From the NCBI RefSeq assembly GCF_001591485.1, contig NZ_BCUZ01000020.1:1-34723 (forward strand): a stretch of DNA of 34,723 nucleotides, read 5' to 3'. This DNA comes from Neobacillus fumarioli NBRC 102428 (GTDB lineage Bacteria > Bacillota > Bacilli > Bacillales > Cytobacillaceae). This document shows, in pieces, positions 21,527 to 31,719 of this stretch (positions are counted from its first letter, which is position 1; every line of letters starts with the position of its first letter). The position numbers and the translations under genes are program-made. A model generated the notes under the pieces. It was given only the letters and a program-made list of their open reading frames with translations. It made no database searches and was not told where the DNA came from.

Positions 21527-23194
21527 TTAGACTTCCATTATAATCGGTAAAATCATCGGTCTGCGTTTTGTTTTTTCATATAGGAACGGAGCTAATGTGT
21601 CGGTAATTTCATTTTTAATTTCAGACCACTGGCTTGTCTTCCGTTCCATTACTTTATTTAAATGTTTAGTAATTAGGTTTTGCGCATCGTTAATTAGATC
21701 TCCTGATTCCCGCATATAAACAAATCCTCTAGAGATAATATCAGGACCTGCGGCAATCTTGAATTCTTTCATATTAATACTTACAACAACGACAACCAGG
21801 CCTTCTTCAGACAAAATTCTTCTGTCGCGTAACACAATATTCCCGATATCACCTACACCGCTTCCGTCGATATAAACGGATCCGGAAGGTATTTTTCCGG
21901 CAATCTGTGCGGAATTTTCGGAAAGAGCAAGCACTTCTCCATTATCCATAATAAAGCAATTCTCTTCCTCAACTCCACAGTCCACCGCAAGTTGGGCATG
22001 CATTCTTTGCATACGATATTCACCATGAATTGGCATAAAGAACTTCGGCTTCATTAATCGAAGCATTAGTTTTTGCTCTTCTTGTCCACCATGACCTGAT
22101 GTGTGAATATTGCTTAATTTTCCATGAATAACTTCTGCACCAGCTCTAAACAGCATATTGATCGTTCTGGAGACACTAATCGTATTTCCAGGAATCGGAG
22201 AAGATGAGAAAACTACCGTATCTCCGGGAATGATTTGAATTTGTCTGTGTGTTCCGTTCGCAATCCTTGATAATGCTGCCATTGGTTCCCCTTGACTGCC
22301 GGTACAAAGAATGGTCACTTTATCGGCAGGCAGGCGGTTGATTTGTCCAGCATCAACAAAAGTTTCCTTCGGCGCTTTTATATATCCTAAGTCAAGTCCG
22401 ATATTGATAGCAGCCTCCATACTTCTGCCGAAGACAGCAATCTTTCTTCCATTGGCAACAGCTGCCTCTGTTACCTGCTGTAATCTGTGAATATTGGATG
22501 CAAATGTGGCGAATATAATTCTTCCCTCGACTTTTCGGAAAATATCCTGGATACTTTCGCCGACCCGTCGTTCGGACATCGTAAATTCAGGAATTTCGCT
22601 GTTGGTACTATCCGAGAGAAGGCATAGCACCCCTTCTTTTCCGATTTCTGCCATTTTTGTTAAGTTTGCCGGTTCCCCAACAGGGGTGAAATCAAATTTA
22701 AAATCACCGGTATGGACAATTTGCCCTGGAGGAGTTTTTACGACAATTCCATACGAATCAGGAATACTGTGAGTAGTACGGAAAAACGTAACAGAAGTTT
22801 TACGGAATTTTATACAATCATCTTCTTTAATTTCAATTAATTTTGCGTTTCTTAATAGTCCATGTTCTTCCAGTTTGTTTTTAATTAATCCCAAGGCAAG
22901 CTTCCCGCCATAAATCGGAATATTGACTTGACGCAGCAGATAAGGAATCCCGCCGATATGGTCTTCATGGCCGTGTGTAACAAATAAACCTTTTATTTTT
23001 TCTTCGTTTTTAACTAAATAAGTATAATCCGGAATAACATAATCAATTCCTAATAATTCATCTTCGGGAAACTTTATTCCGGCATCAATTAAAATAATTT
23101 CATCCTGGAATTGCACCCCGTACGTGTTTTTGCCAATTTCGCCCAAACCCCCTAAGGCAAAAACAGCAGTTTGATCATTTTTTACAAATTTCAT
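21527..23194 (-). CDS. rnjA: Ribonuclease J1
   Basis: Beta-CASP metallo-beta-lactamase RNase of 555 residues with 5'-3' exonuclease and endonuclease activity, central to mRNA decay and 16S rRNA maturation. The zinc motif HGHEDHIGG is at about residues 74-82, followed by HTGDFKFD, the beta-CASP motifs ([16 protein letters not shown]) and [10 protein letters not shown] with IHGEYRM. The C-terminal oligomerisation domain ends in [11 protein letters not shown]. It lies 6 bases after rpoY, whose 3' end holds its GGAGAT binding site, so the two form an operon as in B. subtilis. Confidence 0.97.
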   Translation of the reverse strand: MKFVKNDQTAVFALGGLGEIGKNTYGVQFQDEIILIDAGIKFPEDELLGIDYVIPDYTYLVKNEEKIKGLFVTHGHEDHIGGIPYLLRQVNIPIYGGKLALGLIKNKLEEHGLLRNAKLIEIKEDDCIKFRKTSVTFFRTTHSIPDSYGIVVKTPPGQIVHTGDFKFDFTPVGEPANLTKMAEIGKEGVLCLLSDSTNSEIPEFTMSERRVGESIQDIFRKVEGRIIFATFASNIHRLQQVTEAAVANGRKIAVFGRSMEAAINIGLDLGYIKAPKETFVDAGQINRLPADKVTILCTGSQGEPMAALSRIANGTHRQIQIIPGDTVVFSSSPIPGNTISVSRTINMLFRAGAEVIHGKLSNIHTSGHGGQEEQKLMLRLMKPKFFMPIHGEYRMQRMHAQLAVDCGVEEENCFIMDNGEVLALSENSAQIAGKIPSGSVYIDGSGVGDIGNIVLRDRRILSEEGLVVVVVSINMKEFKIAAGPDIISRGFVYMRESGDLINDAQNLITKHLNKVMERKTSQWSEIKNEITDTLAPFLYEKTKRRPMILPIIMEV

Positions 23195-23200
23195 AAATTA

Positions 23201-23410
23201 TCAAATCTCCAATACTTTAAAGTCTTCATTTTGTTTTTCATATTCTAAATAAGCTCCTTTGACTTCTTGAACATATTCAATGTTGTAGCCGCGACCTCTA
23301 ATTTTGGAAAGAACTTCTCTAACCGATTCCGCTTCAATAAATAAAGATTTTGTTTTCTCTCTAACGGGTACTTCGGTTTTGCTTTCTTGATAATATACTT
23401 TAAATATCAT
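23201..23410 (-). CDS. rpoY: RNA polymerase epsilon subunit
   Basis: A 69-residue small subunit (B. subtilis YkzG) that binds core RNA polymerase in Firmicutes. The family hallmarks VFYQES-type start (here [19 protein letters not shown]), [19 protein letters not shown] and FKVLEI are all present. GTAAGGAGCG lies upstream of the ATG. It is co-transcribed with rnjA. Confidence 0.95.
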   Translation of the reverse strand: MIFKVYYQESKTEVPVREKTKSLFIEAESVREVLSKIRGRGYNIEYVQEVKGAYLEYEKQNEDFKVLEI

Positions 23411-23446
23411 ACCATTTTCGCTCCTTACTCAATCATGACTTTTTCT

Positions 23447-23475
23447 ATTATATAAAAGATTTTCATCTTTTTCAT
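23447..23475 (-). promoter_or_regulatory. Promoter of rpoY-rnjA
   Basis: Minus strand -10 TATAAT (23447-23452) is perfect; -35 ATGAAA (23470-23475) at 17 bases is weak. Confidence 0.5.
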
Positions 23476-23550
23476 TTATTTTCTATAACAGACCAAGGAA
23501 TATATGGAGAAAAGTATCATAGGATATGTATCACTGTACAATAACGAAGG

Positions 23551-23576
23551 AGCCCTTCGCAAGTTTGAAGGGCTCA
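23551..23576 (-). terminator. Hairpin after the 23-aa peptide gene
   Basis: A 9-bp perfect stem, GAGCCCTTC with GAAGGGCTC. On the minus strand it is followed by CTTCGTTATTGT, only moderately T-rich, so efficiency is uncertain. Confidence 0.55.
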
Positions 23577-23583
23577 AGTCACT

Positions 23584-23655
23584 TTAAGCAATAGATTTTC
23601 TACGCAATAAATCTTTCCACTGTTTTAAAAGCTTTTTTCTCAGCTTCTTTAACAT
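23584..23655 (-). CDS. Cationic amphipathic peptide (23 aa)
   Basis: The minus strand encodes MLKKLRKKLLKQWKDLLRR then KSIA and a stop. The peptide has net charge about +9 and alternating Leu/Lys spacing that would form an amphipathic helix. Translation is well supported. TAAGGAGATGATCC (23659-23672) matches 13 of 14 bases of the full anti-Shine-Dalgarno complement and lies 3 bases from the ATG (GGAG core 10 bases away). A promoter (TTTACA-16-TAAAAT) sits just upstream and a hairpin just downstream. It lies between rpoY and def, where B. subtilis has ykrA. I do not recognise a family; candidates are a small basic regulatory peptide or a membrane-active peptide. Confidence 0.6.
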   Translation of the reverse strand: MLKKLRKKLLKQWKDLLRRKSIA

Positions 23656-23677
23656 AGTGGATCATCTCCTTACTATT

Positions 23678-23705
23678 ATTTTAAACGATCCTTGTCCAAT
23701 GTAAA
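23678..23705 (-). promoter_or_regulatory. Promoter of the 23-aa peptide gene
   Basis: Minus strand -35 TTTACA (23700-23705), 16-base spacer, -10 TAAAAT (23678-23683). The start would fall right at the ribosome binding site, giving a very short leader. Confidence 0.45.
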
Positions 23706-23814
23706 GCAACATCGGCAAATATTAACGTCTTTTTTTACTATATATAATATGATGAATATGCGGATTTTTTCATGGTTAAACATGGAATTAAAAGTTAACC
23801 CCTTTTAATAAAGA

Positions 23815-23844
23815 AGACACCGGCCGTAATATTGACCGGTGTCT
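23815..23844 (-). terminator. Terminator of def
   Basis: AGACACCGG (23815-23823) pairs with CCGGTGTCT (23836-23844). On the minus strand TCTTTATTAAAA follows. It overlaps the def stop codon. Confidence 0.75.
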
Positions 23845-24397
23845 ACCTCTCGATGGCAATAGCTCCCTCAATGGGTTTTAAAGGATGTTTCTTATCAATA
23901 TGATCGTAAAACATTATGCCGTTTAAATGATCAATTTCATGTTGGAAGCAAATAGCTGGAAGTCCTTTAAGACGCAGCTTTACTTCTTTCCCTTCAAGAT
24001 TGACTCCTTTTACAGTAATTCTTGCATATCTTGGCACATATCCTTCGATGGCTCTATCGACCGATAAACAACCTTCGCCGGAAACCAAATAGGACTTCTC
24101 CACAGAATGGCTGATAATTTTCGGATTAAACAAAGCGCAGCTAATTAATTCCCCTTTGTCATCTTTCAAATGAACAGCAATCATCCGTTTGGAAACATTT
24201 ATTTGCGGGGCTGCTAGCCCGATCCCTGCTCTTAAGCCATATTTTTCGGCCACTTCGGGATTTTGGCTATTGATCAAATATTCCAATAAGCTTGAAAGAA
24301 TTTGTTTATCTTCTTCGGATGGCGGTAGGGTAACTTCAACAGCGACTTTTCTGAGAGTCGGGTGGCCATCGCGGATAATATCCTCCATCGTGATCAT
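23843..24397 (-). CDS. def: Peptide deformylase (DefB type)
   Basis: Metal-dependent hydrolase removing the N-formyl group from new proteins. At 184 residues it is the type II length seen in B. subtilis YkrB. All three motifs are present: [14 protein letters not shown] and QHEIDHLNG. An insertion between the first and second motifs is typical of Gram-positive type II enzymes. Two in-frame ATGs (24397 and 24388) are possible; the first is 9 bases after AGGAGTG and is preferred. Confidence 0.96.
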   Translation of the reverse strand: MITMEDIIRDGHPTLRKVAVEVTLPPSEEDKQILSSLLEYLINSQNPEVAEKYGLRAGIGLAAPQINVSKRMIAVHLKDDKGELISCALFNPKIISHSVEKSYLVSGEGCLSVDRAIEGYVPRYARITVKGVNLEGKEVKLRLKGLPAICFQHEIDHLNGIMFYDHIDKKHPLKPIEGAIAIER

Positions 24398-24631
24398 GAA
24401 ATTTTCACTCCTGTGCTCAACTAATAATATTTGCCATCAATAGTCTATCAAACAATGGTGCAAATGTTAACATTACTGCTTTTTTTAATTTCAAAAGGAT
24501 TTGATATTAAGAATTAGTTGACTTTTCTATATTATAACAACAAACAAATCCAGTGTATTTTATATAACAGATAAAACGTAATAATGAAACAGATGCTTTT
24601 CTTCATAACAAAAAATATATGTATTTAGTAT

Positions 24632-24660
24632 TTGACGCTTGAAAATGAATGATGTAAACT
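24632..24660 (+). promoter_or_regulatory. Candidate promoter of pdhABCD
   Basis: TTGACG (24632-24637), 17-base spacer, TAAACT (24655-24660). It would give an untranslated leader of roughly 280 bases. Confidence 0.55.
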
Positions 24661-24679
24661 CATAAATGGAGTAAATAAT

Positions 24680-24713
24680 TGTATCAGTAAAATTTGGTGT
24701 TTTTATTGATACA
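24680..24713 (+). repeat. Inverted repeat in the pdhA leader
   Basis: TGTATCA (24680-24686) and TGATACA (24707-24713), 20-base centre. The flanks are also similar in direct orientation (ATTGTATCAGTA and ATTGATACAGTA). It lies just after the predicted start, so it could be an operator. Confidence 0.45.
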
Positions 24714-24915
24714 GTATAAAGTAAAGCCGGAATCCTAAATTTTTGTTTTTTCTTGTTGTTTCTGAGGAAAACTAGTATTAGTGTGACTAAATTTCGGCAA
24801 AAACTTTACGTTAGCTGTTAGCGCCTGAAATGGAAGACAAAATATCTTGATGATCCACAATCAAATGGCTTTTATCTCTCCTTTTTTGGGCAATCTAACC
24901 AAGTGGATTTTATAA

Positions 24916-26064
<1,149 letters not shown>

Positions 26065-26067
26065 GTC

Positions 26068-27045
26068 ATGGCTCAAATGACAATGATACAAGCTATCACT
26101 GATGCATTAAGAACAGAACTGGCCAAAGATCCAAAGACATTGATTTTTGGTGAAGACGTAGGTGTCAATGGCGGAGTTTTCCGTGCGACGGAAGGTTTGC
26201 AGAAAGAATTTGGCGAAGATCGTGTATTTGATACTCCGCTTGCTGAATCAGGTATTGGAGGATTAGCAATCGGTCTTGCATTACAAGGTTTTCGTCCGAT
26301 TCCGGAAATTCAGTTTTTTGGTTTCGTGTTTGAAGTAATGGATTCGATCGCCGGGCAAATGTCGCGGATGCGTTACCGTTCAGGCGGACGTTACCATATG
26401 CCAATTACCATCCGTTCTCCATTTGGTGGTGGGGTTCATACTCCTGAACTTCACTCAGATAGCTTGGAAGGATTAATGGCACAAACTCCAGGTTTAAAGG
26501 TAGTTGTACCTTCAACACCATATGATGCAAAAGGTCTTTTGCTTTCAGCTATTCGTGATAATGATCCGGTTGTGTTCCTTGAGCATTTGAAATTGTACCG
26601 TGCTTTCCGTGAAGAGGTTCCGGAAGAAGAGTATACAATTCCGCTTGGTAAAGCTGACGTTAAAAGAGAAGGGAAAGATTTATCCATCTTTACTTACGGT
26701 GCAATGGTTCATGAATCATTGAAAGCAGCAGAAGAATTGGCTAAAGAAGGGTATTCTGTTGAAGTCGTTGATTTACGGACAATCAGCCCGCTTGATATCG
26801 AAACGATTATCGGATCTGTTGAAAAAACTGGCCGGGCGATCGTTGTTCAGGAGGCACAAAAACAAGCAGGTGTAGCTGCAAATGTTGTAGCCGAAATCAA
26901 TGACCGGGCAATTTTAAGTTTAGAAGCACCTGTTTTACGAGTAACAGCTCCAGATACAATCTATCCTTTCTCACAAGCTGAAAATATTTGGCTTCCAAAT
27001 TATAAAGATGTAATCGAAACAGCTAAAAAGGTATTAACTTTCTAA
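26068..27045 (+). CDS. pdhB: Pyruvate dehydrogenase E1 component, beta subunit
   Basis: A 325-residue partner of PdhA, a transketolase-like pyrimidine-binding domain followed by the C-terminal transketolase domain. Recognisable are [47 protein letters not shown] and the C-terminal [20 protein letters not shown] within the pdhA end is its binding site. A terminator-like hairpin follows before pdhC. Confidence 0.97.
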   Translation: MAQMTMIQAITDALRTELAKDPKTLIFGEDVGVNGGVFRATEGLQKEFGEDRVFDTPLAESGIGGLAIGLALQGFRPIPEIQFFGFVFEVMDSIAGQMSRMRYRSGGRYHMPITIRSPFGGGVHTPELHSDSLEGLMAQTPGLKVVVPSTPYDAKGLLLSAIRDNDPVVFLEHLKLYRAFREEVPEEEYTIPLGKADVKREGKDLSIFTYGAMVHESLKAAEELAKEGYSVEVVDLRTISPLDIETIIGSVEKTGRAIVVQEAQKQAGVAANVVAEINDRAILSLEAPVLRVTAPDTIYPFSQAENIWLPNYKDVIETAKKVLTF

Positions 27046-27055
27046 ATGAAAGATT

Positions 27056-27090
27056 GGGAAATAGTGTGACTGTTTCCCTCTCGTTTTTTT
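27056..27090 (+). terminator. Terminator-like hairpin between pdhB and pdhC
   Basis: GGGAAATAGT (27056-27065) pairs with ACTGTTTCCC (27069-27078), one wobble, 3-base loop, followed by TCTCG and seven T. Inside an operon it should reduce E2/E3 transcription relative to E1 or allow attenuation. The next 100 bases to pdhC could hold a second promoter; none is clear. Confidence 0.7.
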
Positions 27091-27192
27091 AAAAATTAAA
27101 GGTGGTATGGGCTAAAGCCAAAGTTGAATACATGGATAAAGTTCCGCCCCTTTTCCATTCGAAAAATTGGATTATAGGAGGATGAATCTAAA

Positions 27193-28815
27193 GTGTCATT
27201 CCAATTTAAATTGCCTGACATTGGTGAAGGTCTCCATGAAGGCGAAATCGTCAAATGGTTCATCAAACCAGGTGATAAGGTTAAAGAAGACGATGTTCTT
27301 TGTGAAGTTCAAAACGATAAGTCAGTTGTTGAAATACCATCTCCTGTTGAAGGAACTGTACAGGAAATTTTAGTTGAAGAAGGAACAGTTGCAACGGTTG
27401 GGCAAGTTCTTGTCACATTTGACGCCCCTGGGTATGAAGATTTACAATTTAAAGGGGATCACCATTCTTCTGAAACAGGGAAAGAAGAAAAAGCAGCACC
27501 ACAAAAAGCACAAGCACAGCAAGCAAGTGTATTTGAATTCAAATTGCCTGATATTGGGGAAGGTCTTCATGAAGGTGAAGTCGTCAAATGGTTCGTCAAG
27601 CCGGGTGATAACGTTAAAGAAGATGATGTTCTTTGTGAAATCCAAAACGATAAATCGGTCGTTGAAATTCCGTCTCCTGTCGAAGGTACGGTACTAGATG
27701 TACTAGTTGGGGAAGGAAAAGTAGCGACAGTTGGCCAAGTTCTCGTCACATTTGATGCTCCGGGTTATGGTAACCTGCAATTTAAAGGTGATCATGGTGC
27801 CGATACTCCTGCCCAAGAAGAGAAAGCCAAGCCAAAGGTTCAAGCGGCTGCACCATCGGCTTCGGTTGATCCGAACCGCCGCATCATTGCTATGCCTTCC
27901 GTTCGGAAATATGCCCGCGAAAAAGGGGTAGATATTCATTTAGTAGCTGGCACAGGTAAAAACGGTCGAATTTTGAAGAATGATATTGATGCATTCTTAA
28001 GCGGCGGCACAAAAGCAGAAGCAGCACCGCAAAAGGAACAAGCAGCAGCTCCTGCAGCACAAGAAGCAAAAGCAGAAGCAGTACATCAGGCACAGCCGAT
28101 TCCACAAGGAGAATATCCTGAAACCCGTGAGAAAATGAGCGGCATCCGCAAAGCAATTGCTAAAGCAATGGTGAATTCGAAGCATACCGCACCACATGTT
28201 ACATTAATGGATGAAGTAGATGTAACGAAACTTGTCGCACATCGTAAAAAATTCAAAGAAGTGGCTGCGCAAAAAGGCATTAAGCTTACGTTCCTACCGT
28301 ATGTTGTTAAGGCTTTAACAAGTGCGTTAAGAGAATTCCCAGCACTTAACACCTCAATTGACGATGCGACTAACGAAATTATTCATAAGCACTATTATAA
28401 TATCGGTATTGCTGCTGATACAGAAAAAGGTTTATTAGTTCCTGTAGTTAAAGATGCCGATCGTAAGTCGATTTTCTCAATTTCAAATGAAATTAATGAA
28501 CTTGCTGTAAAAGCACGTGAAGGAAAATTGGCTGCAAACGAAATGAAAGGTGCTTGCTGTACGATCACCAATATCGGTTCTGCAGGCGGACAATGGTTTA
28601 CTCCAGTTATTAACCATCCGGAAGTAGCCATCCTTGGTATTGGACGGATTGCAGAAAAACCAATTGTCAGAAATGGAGAGATTGTAGCTGCTCCTGTATT
28701 GGCATTATCATTAAGCTTTGACCATCGAATCATTGATGGTGCAACTGCACAAAACGCATTGAATCATATTAAGAGATTATTGAACGACCCAGAACTATTG
28801 TTAATGGAGGCTTAA
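27193..28815 (+). CDS. pdhC: Dihydrolipoamide acetyltransferase (PDH E2) with two lipoyl domains
   Basis: Core of the pyruvate dehydrogenase complex, 540 residues; B. subtilis E2 has about 442 with one lipoyl domain. Here two near-identical lipoyl domains occur at residues 1-90 and 113-203. Each carries the lipoyl lysine in [15 protein letters not shown] (K43 and K155), joined by an Ala/Gln/Lys-rich linker. A peripheral subunit-binding domain follows (about 226-265: [15 protein letters not shown]), a second Ala/Glu linker, and the acetyltransferase domain ending with the catalytic [10 protein letters not shown]. The start is GTG at 27193, set by AGGAGG at 27177-27182. DNA of the two lipoyl units is similar but not identical. 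Confidence 0.97.
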   Translation: MSFQFKLPDIGEGLHEGEIVKWFIKPGDKVKEDDVLCEVQNDKSVVEIPSPVEGTVQEILVEEGTVATVGQVLVTFDAPGYEDLQFKGDHHSSETGKEEKAAPQKAQAQQASVFEFKLPDIGEGLHEGEVVKWFVKPGDNVKEDDVLCEIQNDKSVVEIPSPVEGTVLDVLVGEGKVATVGQVLVTFDAPGYGNLQFKGDHGADTPAQEEKAKPKVQAAAPSASVDPNRRIIAMPSVRKYAREKGVDIHLVAGTGKNGRILKNDIDAFLSGGTKAEAAPQKEQAAAPAAQEAKAEAVHQAQPIPQGEYPETREKMSGIRKAIAKAMVNSKHTAPHVTLMDEVDVTKLVAHRKKFKEVAAQKGIKLTFLPYVVKALTSALREFPALNTSIDDATNEIIHKHYYNIGIAADTEKGLLVPVVKDADRKSIFSISNEINELAVKAREGKLAANEMKGACCTITNIGSAGGQWFTPVINHPEVAILGIGRIAEKPIVRNGEIVAAPVLALSLSFDHRIIDGATAQNALNHIKRLLNDPELLLMEA

Positions 28816-28820
28816 AAGTT

Positions 28821-30233
28821 ATGGTAGTTGGAGATTTCCCAATTGAAACAGATACGATCGTCATTGGTTCTGGTCCTGGAGGATATGTTGCCGCCATCCG
28901 TGCCGCTCAACTTGGACAAAAAGTTACAATTGTTGAGAAAGAATATATTGGCGGTGTGTGCTTAAATGTCGGTTGTATTCCTTCAAAAGCTTTAATTTCA
29001 GCGGGTCATCGTTATGAAACAGCCATGCATTCCGAAGATTTTGGAATTACAGCTGAAAATGTTAAAGTGGACTTTTCGAAGGTGCAAGAATTTAAAGCCG
29101 GAGTCGTAAAAAAATTAACCGGCGGTGTTGAAGCTTTATTAAAAGGCAATAAAGTGACAATTGTCCGCGGTGAAGCTTATTTCGTCGATAGTAATTCACT
29201 ACGCGTTATAAATGGGGATTCTGCGCAAACTTATACGTTCAAAAATGCCATTATTGCGACTGGTTCCCGGCCGATTGAACTGCCTGCTTTTAAATATTCA
29301 AAGCGGGTGCTAAATTCCACCGGAGCTCTTAACTTAACTGAAATTCCGAAAAAGATAGTAGTCATCGGCGGCGGTGTGATCGGGATTGAACTTGGTGGAG
29401 CCTATGCGAATTTTGGCAGCCAAGTAACCATCCTCGAGGGAGCAGATGAAATTCTAAGCATGGGCTTTGATAAACAAATGGCCGCTCTTGTTAAGCGTAC
29501 AATGAAGAAAAAAGGCGTAGAATTCTATACGAAAGCGATGGCTAAAGGTGTAGAAGAAACGGAGAACGGAGTCATTGTTACCTTTGAAACAAAAGGTGAA
29601 GAAAAGAAAATCGAAGCCGACTATGTATTTGTTATGGTTGGGCGCCGTCCAAATACAGATGAAATGGGTCTTGAACAAGCAGGCGTGAAGATGACTGACC
29701 GTGGACTTATTGAAATCGATAAACAATGCCGTACAAATGTTCCTACTATTTATGCGATTGGTGATGTAGTGGCCGGTCCACAATTGGCGCATAAAGCATC
29801 TTATGAAGGTAAGATTGCAGCTGAAGCCATCGCGGGGCATCCTTCTGAAATTGATTATTTAGGAATTCCGGCCGTTGTGTTCTCTGATCCGGAATTAGCT
29901 TCAGTGGGATATACAGAAGCACAGGCAAAAGAAGAAGGAATTGATGTCATTGTGGCTAAATTCCCATTTGCTGCCAATGGGCGAGCTTTATCATTAGACA
30001 GTGCTGACGGATTCTTAAGATTAATTACCCGCAAAGAAGATAATCTGGTAATTGGTGCACAAATTGCTGGTGCAAGCGCATCAGATATGATTGCTGAGCT
30101 AGGTCTTGCTATTGAAGCAGGAATGACTGCCGAAGATTTGGCAATGACTATTCATGCTCATCCAACTCTTGGTGAAATCACCATGGAAGCAGCAGAGGTT
30201 GCACTTGGAAGCCCAATTCATATTATAAAATAA
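28821..30233 (+). CDS. pdhD: Dihydrolipoamide dehydrogenase (E3)
   Basis: FAD-dependent disulfide oxidoreductase of 470 residues that reoxidises dihydrolipoyl groups. FAD site [17 protein letters not shown], redox pair C-LNVG-C in [16 protein letters not shown] site [19 protein letters not shown], second FAD site [11 protein letters not shown], and the catalytic His-Glu of the interface (HAHPTLGE). The ATG follows pdhC by 5 bases, with GGAGG located in the pdhC end. A strong terminator closes the operon. Confidence 0.97.
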   Translation: MVVGDFPIETDTIVIGSGPGGYVAAIRAAQLGQKVTIVEKEYIGGVCLNVGCIPSKALISAGHRYETAMHSEDFGITAENVKVDFSKVQEFKAGVVKKLTGGVEALLKGNKVTIVRGEAYFVDSNSLRVINGDSAQTYTFKNAIIATGSRPIELPAFKYSKRVLNSTGALNLTEIPKKIVVIGGGVIGIELGGAYANFGSQVTILEGADEILSMGFDKQMAALVKRTMKKKGVEFYTKAMAKGVEETENGVIVTFETKGEEKKIEADYVFVMVGRRPNTDEMGLEQAGVKMTDRGLIEIDKQCRTNVPTIYAIGDVVAGPQLAHKASYEGKIAAEAIAGHPSEIDYLGIPAVVFSDPELASVGYTEAQAKEEGIDVIVAKFPFAANGRALSLDSADGFLRLITRKEDNLVIGAQIAGASASDMIAELGLAIEAGMTAEDLAMTIHAHPTLGEITMEAAEVALGSPIHIIK

Positions 30234-30240
30234 TAAGCAA

Positions 30241-30281
30241 AAATAAAGTCCTTTTCATAAAATGAAGAGGACTTTATTTTT
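30241..30281 (+). terminator. Terminator of pdhABCD
   Basis: An 18-bp stem with one wobble (30241-30258 with 30262-30279) and a 3-base loop, ending in T. It is close to symmetrical. Confidence 0.85.
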
Positions 30282-30331
30282 TATCAAAGAATGATTATAC
30301 AGTAAAATATTGCACTCGTTTCTGACATATA

Positions 30332-30359
30332 TTTAACTAAATTTGGTTAATAATATACT
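30332..30359 (+). promoter_or_regulatory. Candidate promoter of the 79-aa membrane protein
   Basis: TTTAAC (30332-30337), 16-base spacer, TATACT (30354-30359). Confidence 0.35.
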
Positions 30360-30394
30360 ATTCATAAATAATTGTCTTTTGAGTGGTGATCATT

Positions 30395-30634
30395 TTGAGA
30401 GCTTATATTGTCATGATATTGCAATTTATCATTTGGAGTGGGTATACACTAATTGAATGGCTTTCAAAAGACCAGCTTATTTATAAAGTCTTTATGTTTT
30501 TTATCTTTTTTTATTTGGCTTTTTTAATTGGCAATAAGCTGACAAATTCATCGCGAAAAACACTATTTATTACAGGTCTGAGCCTTGTGATCTACACTTC
30601 TCTACACTATACTATGGTAATTTTTATCCATTAA
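30395..30634 (+). CDS. Small membrane protein of unknown function (79 aa)
   Basis: A hydrophobic protein with about three membrane helices (roughly residues 2-20, 30-50 and 58-78), separated by short polar turns including SKDQ and NSSRKT. No family is recognised. The TTG at 30395 is favoured: GGTGATC just upstream matches the distal part of the Shine-Dalgarno complement, while GTG codons at 30383 and 30386 lie inside that binding region. It ends in the bidirectional terminator shared with the next gene. Confidence 0.6.
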   Translation: MRAYIVMILQFIIWSGYTLIEWLSKDQLIYKVFMFFIFFYLAFLIGNKLTNSSRKTLFITGLSLVIYTSLHYTMVIFIH

Positions 30635-30661
30635 AAAAACTCGCCCGATGACGAGTTTTTT
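30634..30661. terminator. Bidirectional terminator
   Basis: AAAAAACTCG (30634-30643) pairs with CGAGTTTTTT (30652-30661). It serves the converging small membrane protein and DUF1885 genes. Confidence 0.82.
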
Positions 30662-31096
30662 CTATTTTCTTGGATAATAATACATGACTCTACCGTTAAA
30701 AAGATGCAATTCTGCCTTGAGCTTTTTCGCAAGAAATTTGCTAAATTCATTTGCTTTGCCTTTATCTCCATATGTTGATGATTCCGGTAATGTAACTTGG
30801 ATATAAGCGAGCTCCTTCTCACCCCCATCTTTGTTTATAATGGTTTCTGTATCAACACCAATTAAAATAAGGTTATAACGGTCATGTGTTGACTTTAAAT
30901 AAAACCATTTACCTTTTCCTTCATCTGTTTCGTTTAATTCGTATGGGAAGGCCGTTTGACTATACTCCCAATTTAATTGTTCACCAGTTTTGCTAAGTAT
31001 ATCTTGGTAATAATAAAATAGTTCCTTTACTTCTTCCGTTGAGATCGTCTGCTTTTCAGATGAAGGTACAAGCTTAATATAAGCGTTTTCCGCCAT
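30662..31096 (-). CDS. DUF1885-type conserved protein (144 aa)
   Basis: A 144-residue soluble protein opening MAENAYIKLVPSSEK, with DILSKTGEQLNWEYSQTAFPYEL and a C-terminal FLAKKLKAELHLFNGRVMY. It resembles Bacillus proteins I recall as DUF1885; no function is known. Of two adjacent ATGs (31099 and 31096) the second is 7 bases from GGGGG and is preferred. An ATG at 31120 would place the binding site inside the gene. It is divergent from the DUF3055-type gene. Confidence 0.78.
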   Translation of the reverse strand: MAENAYIKLVPSSEKQTISTEEVKELFYYYQDILSKTGEQLNWEYSQTAFPYELNETDEGKGKWFYLKSTHDRYNLILIGVDTETIINKDGGEKELAYIQVTLPESSTYGDKGKANEFSKFLAKKLKAELHLFNGRVMYYYPRK

Positions 31097-31133
31097 CATC
31101 CTTCCCCCTCTAATATCCAATATATGCTCTTTT

Positions 31134-31163
31134 ATTCTAGCACTGTTTAAAAACTGCTGACAA
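31134..31163 (-). promoter_or_regulatory. Promoter of the DUF1885-type gene
   Basis: Minus strand -35 TTGTCA (31158-31163), 18-base spacer, -10 TAGAAT (31134-31139). Confidence 0.55.
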
Positions 31164-31190
31164 CTCTTTCAGAAAATTTTGGTAAATGTA

Positions 31191-31219
31191 TTGCGTTCTC
31201 AAAGGTGATGAATTATAAT
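31191..31219 (+). promoter_or_regulatory. Promoter of the DUF3055-type gene
   Basis: TTGCGT (31191-31196), 17-base spacer, perfect TATAAT (31214-31219). Confidence 0.6.
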
Positions 31220-31254
31220 AAAATTCAAAATATAAAGACAAAAGGAGGGGTCCA

Positions 31255-31554
31255 ATGGAATTATTTGACAAACTCTATGATGAGTATGAAAATGTGAAAG
31301 TAAGATTTATTGGATTCACCACAGAACATACCCGCTACGATTTCGGCATTATCTTTACCAATATGTTTTTTGGAAAACCTCTTGTTGTCTGTATGCAAAC
31401 AGGCCGTTCTACTCTCCTTGACCCCAAAGAAATCGAAGACATTGGATATCTTCAGAATGTATTCCACATCCCAGATTACCAGCAAGCCGCACGTTTATCA
31501 GATTTTTTTCGTGAAGCACTTCCGGGTATACCGTTTATTACTCAATATGAATAA
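31255..31554 (+). CDS. DUF3055-type conserved protein (99 aa)
   Basis: A 99-residue soluble alpha/beta protein beginning MELFDKLYDEYENV, with RYDFGIIFTNMFFGKPLVVC and MQTGRSTLLDPKEI. These blocks are characteristic of Bacillus proteins I recall as DUF3055. No function is known. AAAGGAGGGG lies 6 bases before the ATG. It has its own promoter and terminator. Confidence 0.8.
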   Translation: MELFDKLYDEYENVKVRFIGFTTEHTRYDFGIIFTNMFFGKPLVVCMQTGRSTLLDPKEIEDIGYLQNVFHIPDYQQAARLSDFFREALPGIPFITQYE

Positions 31555-31565
31555 AGAGCAAAAAG

Positions 31566-31588
31566 GACCTAATTTTTAGGTCATTTTT
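31566..31588 (+). terminator. Terminator of the DUF3055-type gene
   Basis: GACCTAA, loop TTT, TTAGGTC (31566-31582), then ATTTTTG. A short but clear stem. Confidence 0.7.
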
Positions 31589-31605
31589 GTTTGAATTTTT
31601 TATAA

Positions 31606-31616
31606 TGTGATATACA
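31606..31616 (+). promoter_or_regulatory. CcpN operator I of the SR1 gene
   Basis: TGTGATATACA is an exact match to the CcpN consensus as I recall it (TRTGHYATAYW). It lies just upstream of the -35 box. Confidence 0.7.
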
Positions 31617-31624
31617 AATTATGC

Positions 31625-31653
31625 TTGATAATTCAAATGTGATATATTAATAT
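31625..31653 (+). promoter_or_regulatory. Sigma-A promoter of the SR1 RNA
   Basis: TTGATA (31625-31630), 17-base spacer, TAATAT (31648-31653). A CcpN site sits in the spacer. Confidence 0.65.
31638..31648 (+). promoter_or_regulatory. CcpN operator II of the SR1 gene
   Basis: TGTGATATATT, also an exact consensus match, exactly 32 bases (three helical turns) after operator I and overlapping the promoter spacer and -10. Confidence 0.7.
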
Positions 31654-31668
31654 GTACTTAAGGGATGT

Positions 31669-31682
31669 TTAAAACGTTTTCA
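31669..31682 (+). promoter_or_regulatory. Candidate CcpA binding site (cre)
   Basis: TTAAAACGTTTTCA matches the cre consensus (TGWAARCGYTWNCW) at 13 of 14 positions. It lies just after the predicted start of SR1, suiting a roadblock or promoter-blocking role. Confidence 0.5.
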
Positions 31683-31719
31683 CATAATTGAAATTTTCGC
31701 TAAGAAGGGGAGAAGGAAA

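Noticed and set aside
24518-24538. TTGACT and TATAAC upstream of pdhA as a promoter
   Set aside because: Only 9 bases separate the two hexamers, far too short for sigma-A.
27374-27697. 107-codon frame inside pdhC
   Set aside because: An out-of-frame shadow of the duplicated lipoyl domain, produced by the A-rich codon use; lysine-rich nonsense protein.
31164-31178. CodY-like box between the two divergent small genes
   Set aside because: 12 of 15 positions match, but all three mismatches are in one half-site, so it is not convincing in an AT-rich gap.
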